DNA of 64,000 nt, taken from contig NZ_JACHXP010000003.1 in the NCBI RefSeq assembly GCF_014192215.1, forward strand, positions 213,744 through 277,743, given 5' to 3'. Shown here in pieces: positions 27,950-35,785 of the stretch (the stretch's first letter is position 1; each line of letters begins with the position of its first letter). The DNA is from Halomonas cerina (GTDB lineage: Bacteria; Pseudomonadota; Gammaproteobacteria; Pseudomonadales; Halomonadaceae). The position numbers and the translations under genes were made by a program. The notes beneath the pieces are model-generated. The model made no database searches, was not told the origin of the DNA, and saw only the letters and a program-made list of their open reading frames with translations.

Positions 27950-28162
27950 GCGTCCGCGATTGACGGCGCGCCAGGCCAAGCGGAAGGCGAGCAGGGCCAG
28001 CAGCGCCAACCCGATGCTTTGGTGCAGGTCCATCGCGGCGGCCTCGCCGAGGCCCTCCATCCACCAGTCGCTGCCCAGCATCAGCAGCACCAGCAGGGCC
28101 ATGGACCAGTGGAGGGCGCGGGAGACGGGGCCGTAGCGGTGTTCGGTATCGAGCCAGTTCAT
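27950..28162 (-). pseudogene. 5' remnant of a cytochrome b561 gene
   Basis: Starting at ATG 28162 with a good GAGGAG site (28172-28177), about 70 codons encode the first part of a di-heme cytochrome b561: DTEHRYGPVSRALHW with heme-ligand His18, helix 1, then DLHQSIG with His47 and helix 2 to FRLAWRAVNRGR. The homology stops near 27950 and the frame then runs through response regulator DNA in the wrong frame to a stop at 27827. The remaining helices and heme ligands (normally about 180 residues) are gone. A 9-bp direct repeat (CTCGGCCAG at 27930-27938 and 27941-27949 on the plus strand) lies at the junction, a plausible recombination footprint. Confidence 0.75.
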
Positions 28163-28223
28163 CAGGATCACTCCTCTTCGGTGGGGACAGGATCCTTCTA
28201 CACCACGGCACCTTACGGGAGCC

Positions 28224-28238
28224 TGAACGTCCCGTTCA
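28224..28238. promoter_or_regulatory. Inverted repeat upstream of the b561/response regulator locus
   Basis: TGAACG-TCC-CGTTCA, a perfect 6-bp inverted repeat with a 3-bp spacer, 62 bp upstream of the cytochrome b561 ATG. The adjacent plus-strand text TTCAT-N6-GTCAT also gives an 11-bp-spaced direct repeat of the kind OmpR-type regulators bind. Likely the operator/promoter region of the locus; the actual binding protein is unknown. Confidence 0.4.
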
Positions 28239-28255
28239 TCCCGGCGTCATCTTCG

Positions 28256-29890
28256 TTACACGAGCTTGCTCTCGCGCAGCCGGATCAGTGTCTCCGGGGG
28301 CGCGAAGCGGTCCGGGTCAGCCAGGTCCCAGTAGTCGCGGAACACCGCATGGTGCGATGCACAGCCCTGAAGCAGGGCATTGGGCGCCAGGAAGTCGTAG
28401 AGCGTATCGAAGCTTTTCACTTCATGGCGCGAGACGCGATGCATCACGTGCTCGGGGCCGAGCTCTCGCGGGTGGGTGAGGCCGGCGGCGGCCAGCATCT
28501 CGGCCAGCGCCCGGCGGGTACTGGCCTGGTAGCGCTGGACGCGCTCGGCCTTGAGGGGGATATCCAGCCGATCGCCTCGCCACCGGTCCTGGGTGGCCAC
28601 GCCGCTGGGGCAGCGGTCGGTATGACAGCTCTGGGCCTGGATGCAGCCCAGGGCGAACATGAAGCCGCGGGCCGCGTTGCACCAGTCGGCGCCCAGGGCC
28701 AGGGTGCGGGCGATGTCGAAGGCGCCGATCACCTTGCCGGCGGCACCGATGCGCACCCGCTCGCGAAGCCCGGTGCCCACCAGGGTGTTGTGGACCAGCA
28801 GCAAGGCGTCGGTGAGCGGCATGCCCAGGCGGTTGACGAACTCCAGGGGGGCGGCGCCGGTGCCGCCTTCGCCGCCGTCCACCACTATGAAGTCAGGATG
28901 CTCGCCCTCCTCGTGCATCGCCTTGACCAGGCCGAACCATTCCCAGGGGTGGCCGATGGCCAGCTTGATGCCCACCGGCTTGCCCCCGGATAGCTCGCTC
29001 AGCCGCCGGATAAAGCCGATCAGCTCCCGGGGCGTGGCGAAGGCGCTGTGCGCCGCCGGCGAGATCACGTCGCGGCCTTCGGGTACGTTGCGGATCCGGG
29101 CGATCTCGGCGGTGACCTTGGCCCCGGGCAGGATGCCGCCATGGCCCGGCTTGGCACCTTGAGAGAGCTTGATCTCGATCATTCTCACCGCGTCCCGGGT
29201 TGCCTGCTCGGCAAAGCGGGCGGGGTCGAAGCGACCCGCACCGTCGCGGCAGCCGAAGTAGCCCGAGCCGATTTCCCACACCAGGTCGCCACCGCGGCAA
29301 TGGTAGGGGGAGATCCCGCCCTCGCCGGTGTCGTGGTAGAAGCCGCCGCGCCGGGCCCCATCGTTCAGCGCGCTGATGGCATGCGGCGAGAGCGCGCCGA
29401 AGCTCATCGCCGAGATGTTGAACACGCTGACGGCATAGGGTCTGGGTCGGCCGGCACCGACGAGCACCCGGAAGTCGTCGTCCTCGATATGCGCCGGTGC
29501 CAGGGAATGGTTGATCCATTCGTAGCCGGTGGCCTGCATGTCACGCAGCGAGCCGAACGGCTTCTTGTCGATCGTGGCCTTGGCACGCCGGTAGACCAGG
29601 CTGCGCTGTTCCCGGGAGAACGGCACTTCCTCGGTATCGCGCTGGATGAAGTATTGGCGGATCTCGGGGCCGAAGGACTCCAGCAGGTAGCGGAAATGGG
29701 CGGTGATCGGGTAGTTGCGGCTCACGGTGTGGCGGCGCTGGAGGAGGTCCCGGGTGCCCAGGGTGGCGAGCCCGCCGAAGGCCAGCACGCCCCAGGCCCA
29801 GACAGGACTCGCGGCCAGTCCAGCGAGACTGCCGACCAGGCCCAGCAGGCTGAGTGCGTAGGCGCTGTAGCGCAGAGGGAGTGCAGGCAT
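28256..29890 (-). CDS. FMN-binding glutamate synthase-like protein with N-terminal membrane helices
   Basis: 544 residues. Two N-terminal hydrophobic helices (about 5-50) are followed by a GltB-type FMN barrel: FNISAMSFGALSPHAI, the glycine-rich KPGHGGILPGAKV, VDGGEGGTGAAP and the [3Fe-4S] cysteine pattern CIQAQSCHTDRCPSG (C-x5-C-x4-C). It lacks the glutamine amidotransferase domain of GltB, so ammonia must come from elsewhere or the reaction differs. Such stand-alone proteins are common but their substrate is not established. ATG 29890 follows AGGA by 8 nt; nine upstream codons (to 29917) are less likely. Single gene. Confidence 0.85.
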   Translation of the reverse strand: MPALPLRYSAYALSLLGLVGSLAGLAASPVWAWGVLAFGGLATLGTRDLLQRRHTVSRNYPITAHFRYLLESFGPEIRQYFIQRDTEEVPFSREQRSLVYRRAKATIDKKPFGSLRDMQATGYEWINHSLAPAHIEDDDFRVLVGAGRPRPYAVSVFNISAMSFGALSPHAISALNDGARRGGFYHDTGEGGISPYHCRGGDLVWEIGSGYFGCRDGAGRFDPARFAEQATRDAVRMIEIKLSQGAKPGHGGILPGAKVTAEIARIRNVPEGRDVISPAAHSAFATPRELIGFIRRLSELSGGKPVGIKLAIGHPWEWFGLVKAMHEEGEHPDFIVVDGGEGGTGAAPLEFVNRLGMPLTDALLLVHNTLVGTGLRERVRIGAAGKVIGAFDIARTLALGADWCNAARGFMFALGCIQAQSCHTDRCPSGVATQDRWRGDRLDIPLKAERVQRYQASTRRALAEMLAAAGLTHPRELGPEHVMHRVSRHEVKSFDTLYDFLAPNALLQGCASHHAVFRDYWDLADPDRFAPPETLIRLRESKLV

Positions 29891-30306
29891 GGAGCGTTCC
29901 TGGCGGTGAGGCGACATATTTCATCATGCTGCCGGCGGTCAGGCTGTCAATCGGCTCTTTCTCACTAGGCCATGCAACAGGCGATGGTGGGCGAAGCCAA
30001 GGGGGTGGTGATCCACGTGGTGCCGAGCTTCAAGCGCCCGCGCAGCATGCTGTGCAGGGCTCTGCCGGTCCTGCATGATGGAGCCTTGGCTGATCAGAGA
30101 TATAAAGGAATTTTATATATTAATTCAGGATTTCACAATTGATCCAGATGGTCACGGCGCTAGTCTGGCTTGGTGACTCCCGCCTCTGACCGGCAAAGGC
30201 GAGGGCCGGTGTTGCAGGACAACAAGGCATCCTTAAGTACGGCTAGCCTCTTGCCTTATATCAATGTGAAAATGCCTCCCGGTGCATTAACCTAGCTAAG
30301 AGGGTC
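29891..30306. other. 416-bp intergenic region with AT-rich palindrome
   Basis: No supported gene. The left half is GC-rich and contains a short open frame (from 29971) without recognisable homology. At 30100-30118 lies ATATAAA-N5-TTTATAT, a perfect 7-bp inverted repeat in a sharply AT-rich patch. This is a likely promoter/operator for the GMC oxidoreductase gene about 190 bp downstream. Confidence 0.4.
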
Positions 30307-31983
30307 ATGCAGTTAATGAGCGTCTTCTCCCCACATCTCCCGCATGACTTCGATTACATCATCGTGGGAGCCGGCACCGCCGGCTGCCTGCTGGCCAATC
30401 GGCTGAGCGCCGACCCGGCCAACCGGGTGCTGCTGATCGAGGCGGGGGGGCGCGACAACTACCACTGGATCCATATTCCGGTGGGCTATCTCTACTGCAT
30501 CGACAATCCGCGCACCGACTGGCGCTTTCGCACCGAGCCGGACAAGGGCCTCAATGGCCGCTCCTTGATCTATCCCCGCGGCAAGACCCTGGGCGGCTGC
30601 TCCAGCATCAATGGGATGCTCTATCTCCGCGGCCAGGCCCGTGACTACGATGGTTGGGCCGAGCTCACCGGCGACGACGCCTGGCGCTGGGAGAACTGCC
30701 TGCCCGACTTCATGAAGCATGAGGATCACTATCGCCTGGATGAGGGGGGTGACGCCGACGATACCCACCGCGACTATCACGGCCACGGCGGTGAATGGCG
30801 CATCGAGAAGCAGCGCCTGAAATGGCAGGTACTGGATGATTTCGCCACCGCGGCCGTGGAGGCCGGCATTCCGCGGACCCGCGATTTCAACCGTGGCGAC
30901 AACGAGGGCGTCGATTACTTCGAGGTCAACCAGCGCTCGGGCTGGCGCTGGAACACGTCCAAGGCCTTCCTGCGCGGGGTCGAGAAGCGTGACAACCTGA
31001 CCCTGTGGCATTCCACCCAGGTGCTGGGACTCGAGTTCGACAAAGGCGAAGGCGGCGAGCCGCACTGCCGCGGCGTGAAGGCCGAGCGGGCTGGCGAGAA
31101 GCTCGTGGCGACGGCCAGCCGTGAGGTGATCCTTTCCGCCGGGGCCATCGGCTCACCGCAGCTTCTGCAGCTCTCGGGGATCGGCCCCGCGGATCTGCTG
31201 GCCGAGCATGACATCCCCGTGGTGGCCGAGCTGCCCGGCGTGGGCGAGAACCTGCAGGACCACCTGCAGATCCGCTCGGTCTACAAGGTGACGGGGGCGA
31301 AGACCCTCAACACCATGGCCAACTCCCTGGTGGGCAAGGCCAAGATTGGCCTGGAATACGTCCTGAAGCGCTCCGGCCCCATGAGCATGGCGCCGTCCCA
31401 GCTGTGTGCCTTCACGCGCAGTTCCGACGACCAGCCACATCCCAATCTCGAGTACCACGTCCAGCCGCTGAGCCTGGAGGCCTTCGGCCAGCCATTGCAC
31501 GACTTCCCGGCGATCACCGCCAGCGTGTGTAACCTCAACCCCACCAGTCGCGGCACGGTGAGGATCAAGAGCGCCGACCCGCGGCAGGCGCCAGCGATTG
31601 CTCCCAACTACCTGAGCACGCCTGAGGATCGTCAGGTCGCCGCCGACTCGCTGCGAGTCACGCGGCGCATCGCCGGACAGCCCGCCTTCGCGAAATATTC
31701 GCCGGAGGAGTTCAAGCCGGGGCTGGAGTATGAGAGCAACGAGGACCTGACGCGTCTGGCCGGTGACATCGGCACGACCATCTTCCACCCGGTGGGCACC
31801 GCCAAGATGGGACGCGACGACGACCCCATGGCCGTGGTGGACTCTCGCCTTCGCGTGCGCGGTATTCAGGGCCTTCGCGTCGTCGATGCCAGCATCATGC
31901 CCACCATCACCAGCGGCAATACCAACTCGCCGACCCTGATGATCGCCGAGAAGGCAGCGGGCTGGATCCTCGACGCCAGGTAA
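30307..31983 (+). CDS. GMC-family FAD oxidoreductase (choline dehydrogenase-like)
   Basis: 558 residues, oxidises an alcohol to an aldehyde using FAD. The Rossmann motif is DYIIVGAGTAGCLLANRLS at about 16-34, GMC signature 1 is YPRGKTLGGCSSINGMLYLRG (about 89-109), signature 2 is GAIGSPQLLQLSGIG (about 280-294). The active-site His region is FHPVGTAKMG and the C-terminal SGNTNSPTLMIAEKA. BetA shares this architecture, but no betB/betI neighbours occur, so alkanol/PEG dehydrogenase-like activity is equally possible. The first ATG (30307) is used; ATG 30316 is an alternative. Monocistronic. Confidence 0.88.
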   Translation: MQLMSVFSPHLPHDFDYIIVGAGTAGCLLANRLSADPANRVLLIEAGGRDNYHWIHIPVGYLYCIDNPRTDWRFRTEPDKGLNGRSLIYPRGKTLGGCSSINGMLYLRGQARDYDGWAELTGDDAWRWENCLPDFMKHEDHYRLDEGGDADDTHRDYHGHGGEWRIEKQRLKWQVLDDFATAAVEAGIPRTRDFNRGDNEGVDYFEVNQRSGWRWNTSKAFLRGVEKRDNLTLWHSTQVLGLEFDKGEGGEPHCRGVKAERAGEKLVATASREVILSAGAIGSPQLLQLSGIGPADLLAEHDIPVVAELPGVGENLQDHLQIRSVYKVTGAKTLNTMANSLVGKAKIGLEYVLKRSGPMSMAPSQLCAFTRSSDDQPHPNLEYHVQPLSLEAFGQPLHDFPAITASVCNLNPTSRGTVRIKSADPRQAPAIAPNYLSTPEDRQVAADSLRVTRRIAGQPAFAKYSPEEFKPGLEYESNEDLTRLAGDIGTTIFHPVGTAKMGRDDDPMAVVDSRLRVRGIQGLRVVDASIMPTITSGNTNSPTLMIAEKAAGWILDAR

Positions 31984-32011
31984 TATTGCGGTCATCTAGC
32001 GCAAATAGGGT

Positions 32012-32040
32012 TTGACGTGCGCCCGGAGAGGGCGCATGAT
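32012..32040 (+). promoter_or_regulatory. Candidate sigma-70 promoter of cspA
   Basis: TTGACG (32012-32017), exactly 17 bp, then CATGAT (32035-32040). The start site would fall near 32047, leaving a 5' leader of about 138 nt before the cspA ATG, the leader length typical of cold-shock genes. A 7-bp inverted repeat (TGCGCCC/GGGCGCA, 32018-32036) fills the spacer and could be an operator or the end hairpin of the upstream gene. Confidence 0.5.
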
Positions 32041-32046
32041 GCGTGC

Positions 32047-32184
32047 AGTTGGTTGGCAAGTGGAACATCGCAGGCGGTCATCGAAACGCTCATGGCATCG
32101 ATTTCCCGGTGAAAGTTTCTTGTTTTACCCACTGCAACTCGGGTATTTCCCGGCAAATCTCAACGCTATTCGAGGAATTCGATA
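32047..32184 (+). promoter_or_regulatory. Long 5' leader of cspA
   Basis: About 138 nt between the predicted start site and the ATG without an open reading frame of note, ending in GAGGAATTCGATA just before the ATG. Long leaders of cspA genes act as RNA thermosensors in E. coli; equivalence here is inferred from length and position only. Confidence 0.4.
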
Positions 32185-32388
32185 ATGGCTACCGGTACCG
32201 TCAAGTGGTTCAACGACACCAAAGGCTTCGGCTTCATCTCTCCGGACGACAACGGTGACGACCTGTTCGCTCACTTCTCCGAGATTCAGGCTGACGGCTT
32301 CAAGTCCCTGCAGGACGGCCAGAAGGTCTCCTTCGACGTCACTCAGGGCAAGAAAGGCCTTCAGGCGTCCAACATCAAGGTTATCTGA
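32185..32388 (+). CDS. cspA: Cold-shock protein, CspA family
   Basis: 67-residue single cold-shock domain. RNP1 (KGFGFI, residues 13-18) and RNP2 (DLFAHFS, 26-32) give the aromatic single-stranded RNA/DNA-binding surface. Acts as an RNA chaperone or antiterminator in the cytoplasm. Length is normal. A long leader and a promoter are visible upstream and a strong terminator downstream, so it is a single-gene transcript. It could be constitutive or cold-induced; the sequence does not decide. Confidence 0.95.
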   Translation: MATGTVKWFNDTKGFGFISPDDNGDDLFAHFSEIQADGFKSLQDGQKVSFDVTQGKKGLQASNIKVI

Positions 32389-32430
32389 TTCTAGATAACG
32401 ATTGATGAGCTGCCTTTGGGCAGTGGTATC

Positions 32431-32452
32431 GGGGCTCGCGAAAGCGAGCCCC
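32431..32452 (+). terminator. Intrinsic terminator after cspA
   Basis: Perfect 9-bp GC-rich stem GGGGCTCGC / GCGAGCCCC with a GAAA tetraloop, followed by the T/G-rich GTTGCGTTG, 43 bp after the cspA stop. Confidence 0.75.
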
Positions 32453-32598
32453 GTTGCGTTGTGGGCAGGGTTTTATATTTCTGGTTCATGGCATTGTGCC
32501 GGGCATCGAGTCCGGGGGCGATGCCGTTCTGGGGCGGCGGATTCGCCAGGCGCGATGCTTTGCGCTAGGGTGAGGCTTTTTGCTAGCGGAGAGAGACC

Positions 32599-33267
32599 AT
32601 GAGTGGCCCCGGTGAACGGATCCTCGAGCCCCGAAACGGCCAGCCAGCCGATGCCTGTGTGATCATCCTCCACGGCCTGGGGGCCGATGGGCGCGATTTC
32701 GAGCCGCTGGTGCCGGCGCTGTCGCTGCCGGCCGATGCCGCGGTACGCTTTATCCTGCCCCATGCGCCGCGCCTGCCGGTGACCATCAACGGCGGCATGG
32801 TCATGCCGGCCTGGTACGATATCCAGGAGATGAACCTTGATCGCCAGGTCGACGAAGCCCAGCTCAAGGCCTCCGCCAAGCGTATCCAGGAACTGATGGA
32901 CGCCCAGGTCGACCAGGGCATTGTCGCCGAGCGGATTATTCTGGCCGGCTTTTCCCAGGGCGGCGCCGTGGCCTATCAGGCGGCGCTCAGCTATCCCCGC
33001 CGCCTCGGGGGGCTGCTGGCCCTGTCCACCTACTTCGCGACCGCCGACAGCCTCGACCCCGCTGCGGCCAACCGCGACCTGCCCATCGAGGTCCATCACG
33101 GCAGCTTCGATCCGGTGGTCCCTGAGGCGCTGGGCCGAGCCGGCTACGAGCGCCTGCTGGCCATGGGCTATCCGGCCCACTACCGCCGCTATCCCATGGC
33201 TCATGCCGTCTGCCCCCAGCAGGTGGCGGACATCGGCCGCTGGCTGAGCGAACGGCTGACCCGCTGA
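32599..33267 (+). CDS. Alpha/beta-hydrolase carboxylesterase (phospholipase/carboxylesterase family)
   Basis: 222 residues, the size of Pseudomonas EstB/human APT1-like esterases. Catalytic serine in GFSQGG (about 116), aspartate in HGSFDPVVP (about 172) and histidine in PMAHAVCP (about 203); the oxyanion region is ILHGLGADGRDF. No signal peptide, so cytoplasmic hydrolysis of short acyl esters or lysophospholipids is likely. The start has GGAGAGAG upstream. Single gene; directly after its stop lies the trpB relic. Confidence 0.9.
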   Translation: MSGPGERILEPRNGQPADACVIILHGLGADGRDFEPLVPALSLPADAAVRFILPHAPRLPVTINGGMVMPAWYDIQEMNLDRQVDEAQLKASAKRIQELMDAQVDQGIVAERIILAGFSQGGAVAYQAALSYPRRLGGLLALSTYFATADSLDPAAANRDLPIEVHHGSFDPVVPEALGRAGYERLLAMGYPAHYRRYPMAHAVCPQQVADIGRWLSERLTR

Positions 33268-33269
33268 AC

Positions 33270-33359
33270 GGCGTGCCCGAGGCCACGCCTATCCTGATCA
33301 ATCTGTCGGGCCGTGGTGACAAGGACACCGACTACGTCGCCGACCGGCTCGCGCTCTGA
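33270..33359 (+). pseudogene. Relic of the 3' end of a tryptophan synthase beta (trpB) gene
   Basis: Thirty codons ending in TGA (33357-33359) read GVPEATPILINLSGRGDKD and continue with a short tail. LSGRGDKD is the nearly invariant C-terminal motif of TrpB (PLP-phosphate side/COMM end), found about 15-25 residues before the stop in that family, as here. Nothing upstream resembles the rest of trpB, because the carboxylesterase gene occupies that DNA. It therefore looks like a remnant left by a deletion or rearrangement. No trpA follows. Confidence 0.7.
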
Positions 33360-33459
33360 TGGGATCGGACCGTGTATCATGGCCGAACCTGGAGTAGGGT
33401 AAGGAATAGAGGGTGGAAGATCCACTCGTGACTCGAGGCGGCAAACCCCAGGGTGGGGC

Positions 33460-34809
33460 ATGGCACGAATCAGGGATATGTGGCGAAACCGACGGAGGGC
33501 GCGCACCTCGGACGAGGATTCTCTCGCCGATCGGCTGCTGGCGCATTTCCCCGGTACGGTGATGGTGGTGGATGCCCACGGCGTCATCCTGCGGGTAGGG
33601 CCAGGCGTAGAGCGCCACACCGGCCATCCCGCCGAACAGTTGCTGGGCAAGCGCTTCACCCTGCTGGACATCGATCCGCTGCGCGGTGATCTCGCCCGAG
33701 CACTGCGCCACTGTGTGGTCGGTGGCCGGGAGTGGCAGGGCGTGCTGCTGTGTCGTCGTGCGGATGGCAACCTGACGTATCAGGACACCTTGATCCAGCC
33801 ACTGCCCCATGGGCCGGGTGACACCCTGCAGCTTTTGGTGACTCAGCACGACGTGACCGAGCTTCGCCGTACGGCGCAACATGACCATGCCCTGCTGGAG
33901 CGGCTGCAGCGTAACGTGGCGAGGCTGCCCGGGGTAGTCTTCGAGCTGCGGCGTGAGGCGCAGGGGGATCTGGATTTCCTGTTCATCAGCGAGGGCCTGA
34001 CGGCCGTGTGCGGGCTCTCGCCCCAGGCCGTCATGGACAGTTCTGCACGGTTGCTGGACCTGGTCCACATCGATGACCGCGAGGTCCTGATCACCTCCTT
34101 GATCCAGTCAGCGGTAAGCCTGTCGTCCTGGCGGCTGGAGTTTCGTCTCGACGTGGCGGGGAATACACGGTGGATAGAGGGGCGGGCCCTGCCGCGTCGC
34201 CAGCGAGACGGTAACACCCTGTGGGACGGTATGCTGATCGACGTCTCCCGCCGCAAGCAGGATGAGCAGCGGGTCCAGCAACTGGTCAGCACCGACATGC
34301 TAACCGGGCTTTTGAACCGTCGGGCGTTCTTCGACCATGGCGAGGCGATATGCGCGCATGCCGAGCGTCAGGGGCGCTCGGTACCCGTGGCGATGCTCGA
34401 TATCGACCATTTCAAGGCGCTCAACGATACCCATGGTCATGCCGCAGGCGACCTGGCCTTGCAGACCTTCGCCGCGACCTGCCGTGACTGTCTACGTCCC
34501 TATGACCTGCTGGCACGGATAGGCGGCGAGGAATTCGTGATCATGCTGGTCGACAGCTCGGCGGAAGAGGCATGGCGTATCCTCGAGCGCCTGCGGGCCT
34601 CCGTGGCCGCCACCGAACTTGCCGTGGACTGCACAACCCTGCGCTTCACGGTCAGCATCGGCCTCACCTTCCTGGCGCCGGGCGCCAGCCTCGAGGCGTC
34701 GCTCGCCCGGGCCGACCTGGCACTCTATCAGGCCAAGCACGAGGGGCGCAACCGCATTGTCGGTCCCCATGACATCCATGCCCCCGACAGCTCCGAGGTG
34801 TCGGCCTGA
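33460..34809 (+). CDS. PAS-PAS-GGDEF diguanylate cyclase
   Basis: 449 residues, cytoplasmic (no membrane helix). Two PAS-type sensory domains (about 25-135 and 150-265) precede a GGDEF domain (about 275-440). The active-site motif is GGEEF at 355-359, and an inhibitory I-site RxxD (RPYD, 346-349) lies the expected five residues before it. The protein should make c-di-GMP from GTP and be product-inhibited. The signal sensed by the PAS domains is unknown; no cysteine/histidine heme motif stands out. The next gene starts 76 bp downstream. Confidence 0.92.
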   Translation: MARIRDMWRNRRRARTSDEDSLADRLLAHFPGTVMVVDAHGVILRVGPGVERHTGHPAEQLLGKRFTLLDIDPLRGDLARALRHCVVGGREWQGVLLCRRADGNLTYQDTLIQPLPHGPGDTLQLLVTQHDVTELRRTAQHDHALLERLQRNVARLPGVVFELRREAQGDLDFLFISEGLTAVCGLSPQAVMDSSARLLDLVHIDDREVLITSLIQSAVSLSSWRLEFRLDVAGNTRWIEGRALPRRQRDGNTLWDGMLIDVSRRKQDEQRVQQLVSTDMLTGLLNRRAFFDHGEAICAHAERQGRSVPVAMLDIDHFKALNDTHGHAAGDLALQTFAATCRDCLRPYDLLARIGGEEFVIMLVDSSAEEAWRILERLRASVAATELAVDCTTLRFTVSIGLTFLAPGASLEASLARADLALYQAKHEGRNRIVGPHDIHAPDSSEVSA

Positions 34810-34885
34810 GGCGGGAGGGGTGGTGAAACGGACAGGATGGGGGCAGGATAGGGGAACCGAGAAAGGCACAACAAAGGAGAGCTCC

Positions 34886-35107
34886 ATGGGACTGTCGGAA
34901 GACTTTCGCCTGCCGGTGGCCTGCCCGAGCTGCGGCAGTCACCTGATGCGGGTGTCCAGCGTCAAGAATCCCGATGACCAGGTGCACTGCGCCTCCTGCC
35001 ATCGTTTCATCTGCCTTTGGCACGAAGCGCAGACGGTACTGAGGAAGGGGCCGGGGGACGAGAGCGAGGCGCTGATCGAGAAGGCGGTCAATCGCTTCGA
35101 CCGCTGA
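34886..35107 (+). CDS. Small zinc-ribbon protein
   Basis: 73 residues. Two CxxC pairs, CPSC (14-17) and CASC (35-38), spaced as a zinc ribbon, plus a single histidine; the C-terminal helix is charged. AAAGGAGAGC gives a strong start at 34886. It ends 6 bp before the GTG of the membrane module, so co-transcription with it is likely. No function is known; a regulatory or assembly role for the membrane complex is one possibility. Confidence 0.7.
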   Translation: MGLSEDFRLPVACPSCGSHLMRVSSVKNPDDQVHCASCHRFICLWHEAQTVLRKGPGDESEALIEKAVNRFDR

Positions 35108-35113
35108 GTCGGC

Positions 35114-35785
35114 GTGTCGCTGTCGGGCGAACTCTTCCCGGCCAGCCTATTGGTGATCCTGGCGGTGGCCTGTCTCCTCGACCGCCACCTGGTGCGTGCC
35201 TGCCTGGCCTTCATCGCCTTCGCGCTGCTGATGGCGCTGGCCTGGTGGCGGCTCGATGCGCCCTGGCTGGCGCTGGTCGAGGCCGTGCTGGGCGCGCTGC
35301 TGACTGGCATGGCCCTGTTCCACGGGCTGGGCCGTCTGGGTGGCCAATCTTCTCTTCCTTCCCGTGACCGCGAACGTCGGCCTCGCCGCCAGGTCATGGC
35401 ACGCTGGCCGGCGGCCCTCGTCTGGCTGGCCCTGGCGGGGGCCGCGGTGTGGGGGGTGACGGGGAATGGTGAACTCGCCGCGTCGGCCGAGGTGTCGCGT
35501 CGTCCGCTGCTGGCCGCGGGGCTGGCCATCATGGCGCTGGGCCTCTGGGCCTTCGCCCACCACCTTCACCTGCTGCGTCGCCTGTTGGCCTTCAACGTGC
35601 TGGGCTCCGGGGTCTTCCTGCTGCTCGCGGGGTTGGCCGGGCCGGTGGTCGAGGTCCAGGGGCTGATCCTGGTGGGGCTGGTGGTGGCTCTGGTCGGTTC
35701 GGTACTCGGCGCAGCACTGCTGCGTCGCCTGTATGCCCTGGACGGCCGGGTGACCTTGGGCGACGGACCGAAGAGTATTCGATGA
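35114..35785 (+). CDS. MbhD/DUF4040-like plus NuoK/MnhC-like fused membrane subunit
   Basis: 223 residues. The N-terminal half (about 1-80) has three helices and WRLDAPWLALVEAVLGALLTGMAL, resembling MbhD/MrpB-type DUF4040. After an Arg-rich linker, the C-terminal half (about 95-215) has helices LLRRLLAFNVLGSGVFLLLAG and QGLILVGLVVALVGSVLGAALLRRLY, resembling NuoK/MnhC. The start is a GTG (35114) without a clear ribosome-binding site, 6 bp after the zinc-ribbon gene. First of four overlapping genes of a Mrp/complex I-like antiporter module. Domain names are from pattern recognition. Confidence 0.65.
   Translation: MSLSGELFPASLLVILAVACLLDRHLVRACLAFIAFALLMALAWWRLDAPWLALVEAVLGALLTGMALFHGLGRLGGQSSLPSRDRERRPRRQVMARWPAALVWLALAGAAVWGVTGNGELAASAEVSRRPLLAAGLAIMALGLWAFAHHLHLLRRLLAFNVLGSGVFLLLAGLAGPVVEVQGLILVGLVVALVGSVLGAALLRRLYALDGRVTLGDGPKSIR

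Noticed and set aside
27300..28211. A 303-residue response regulator starting at GTG 28211
   Set aside because: The first 90 residues are the cytochrome b561 remnant read in the wrong frame, not a receiver N-terminus; the open frame is a by-product of the deletion and high GC.
29971..30140. A short open frame (starting MQQAMVGEAKGVVIHVV) in the gap before the GMC oxidoreductase
   Set aside because: No ribosome-binding site and no recognised family; could be a gene remnant but there is nothing to support it.
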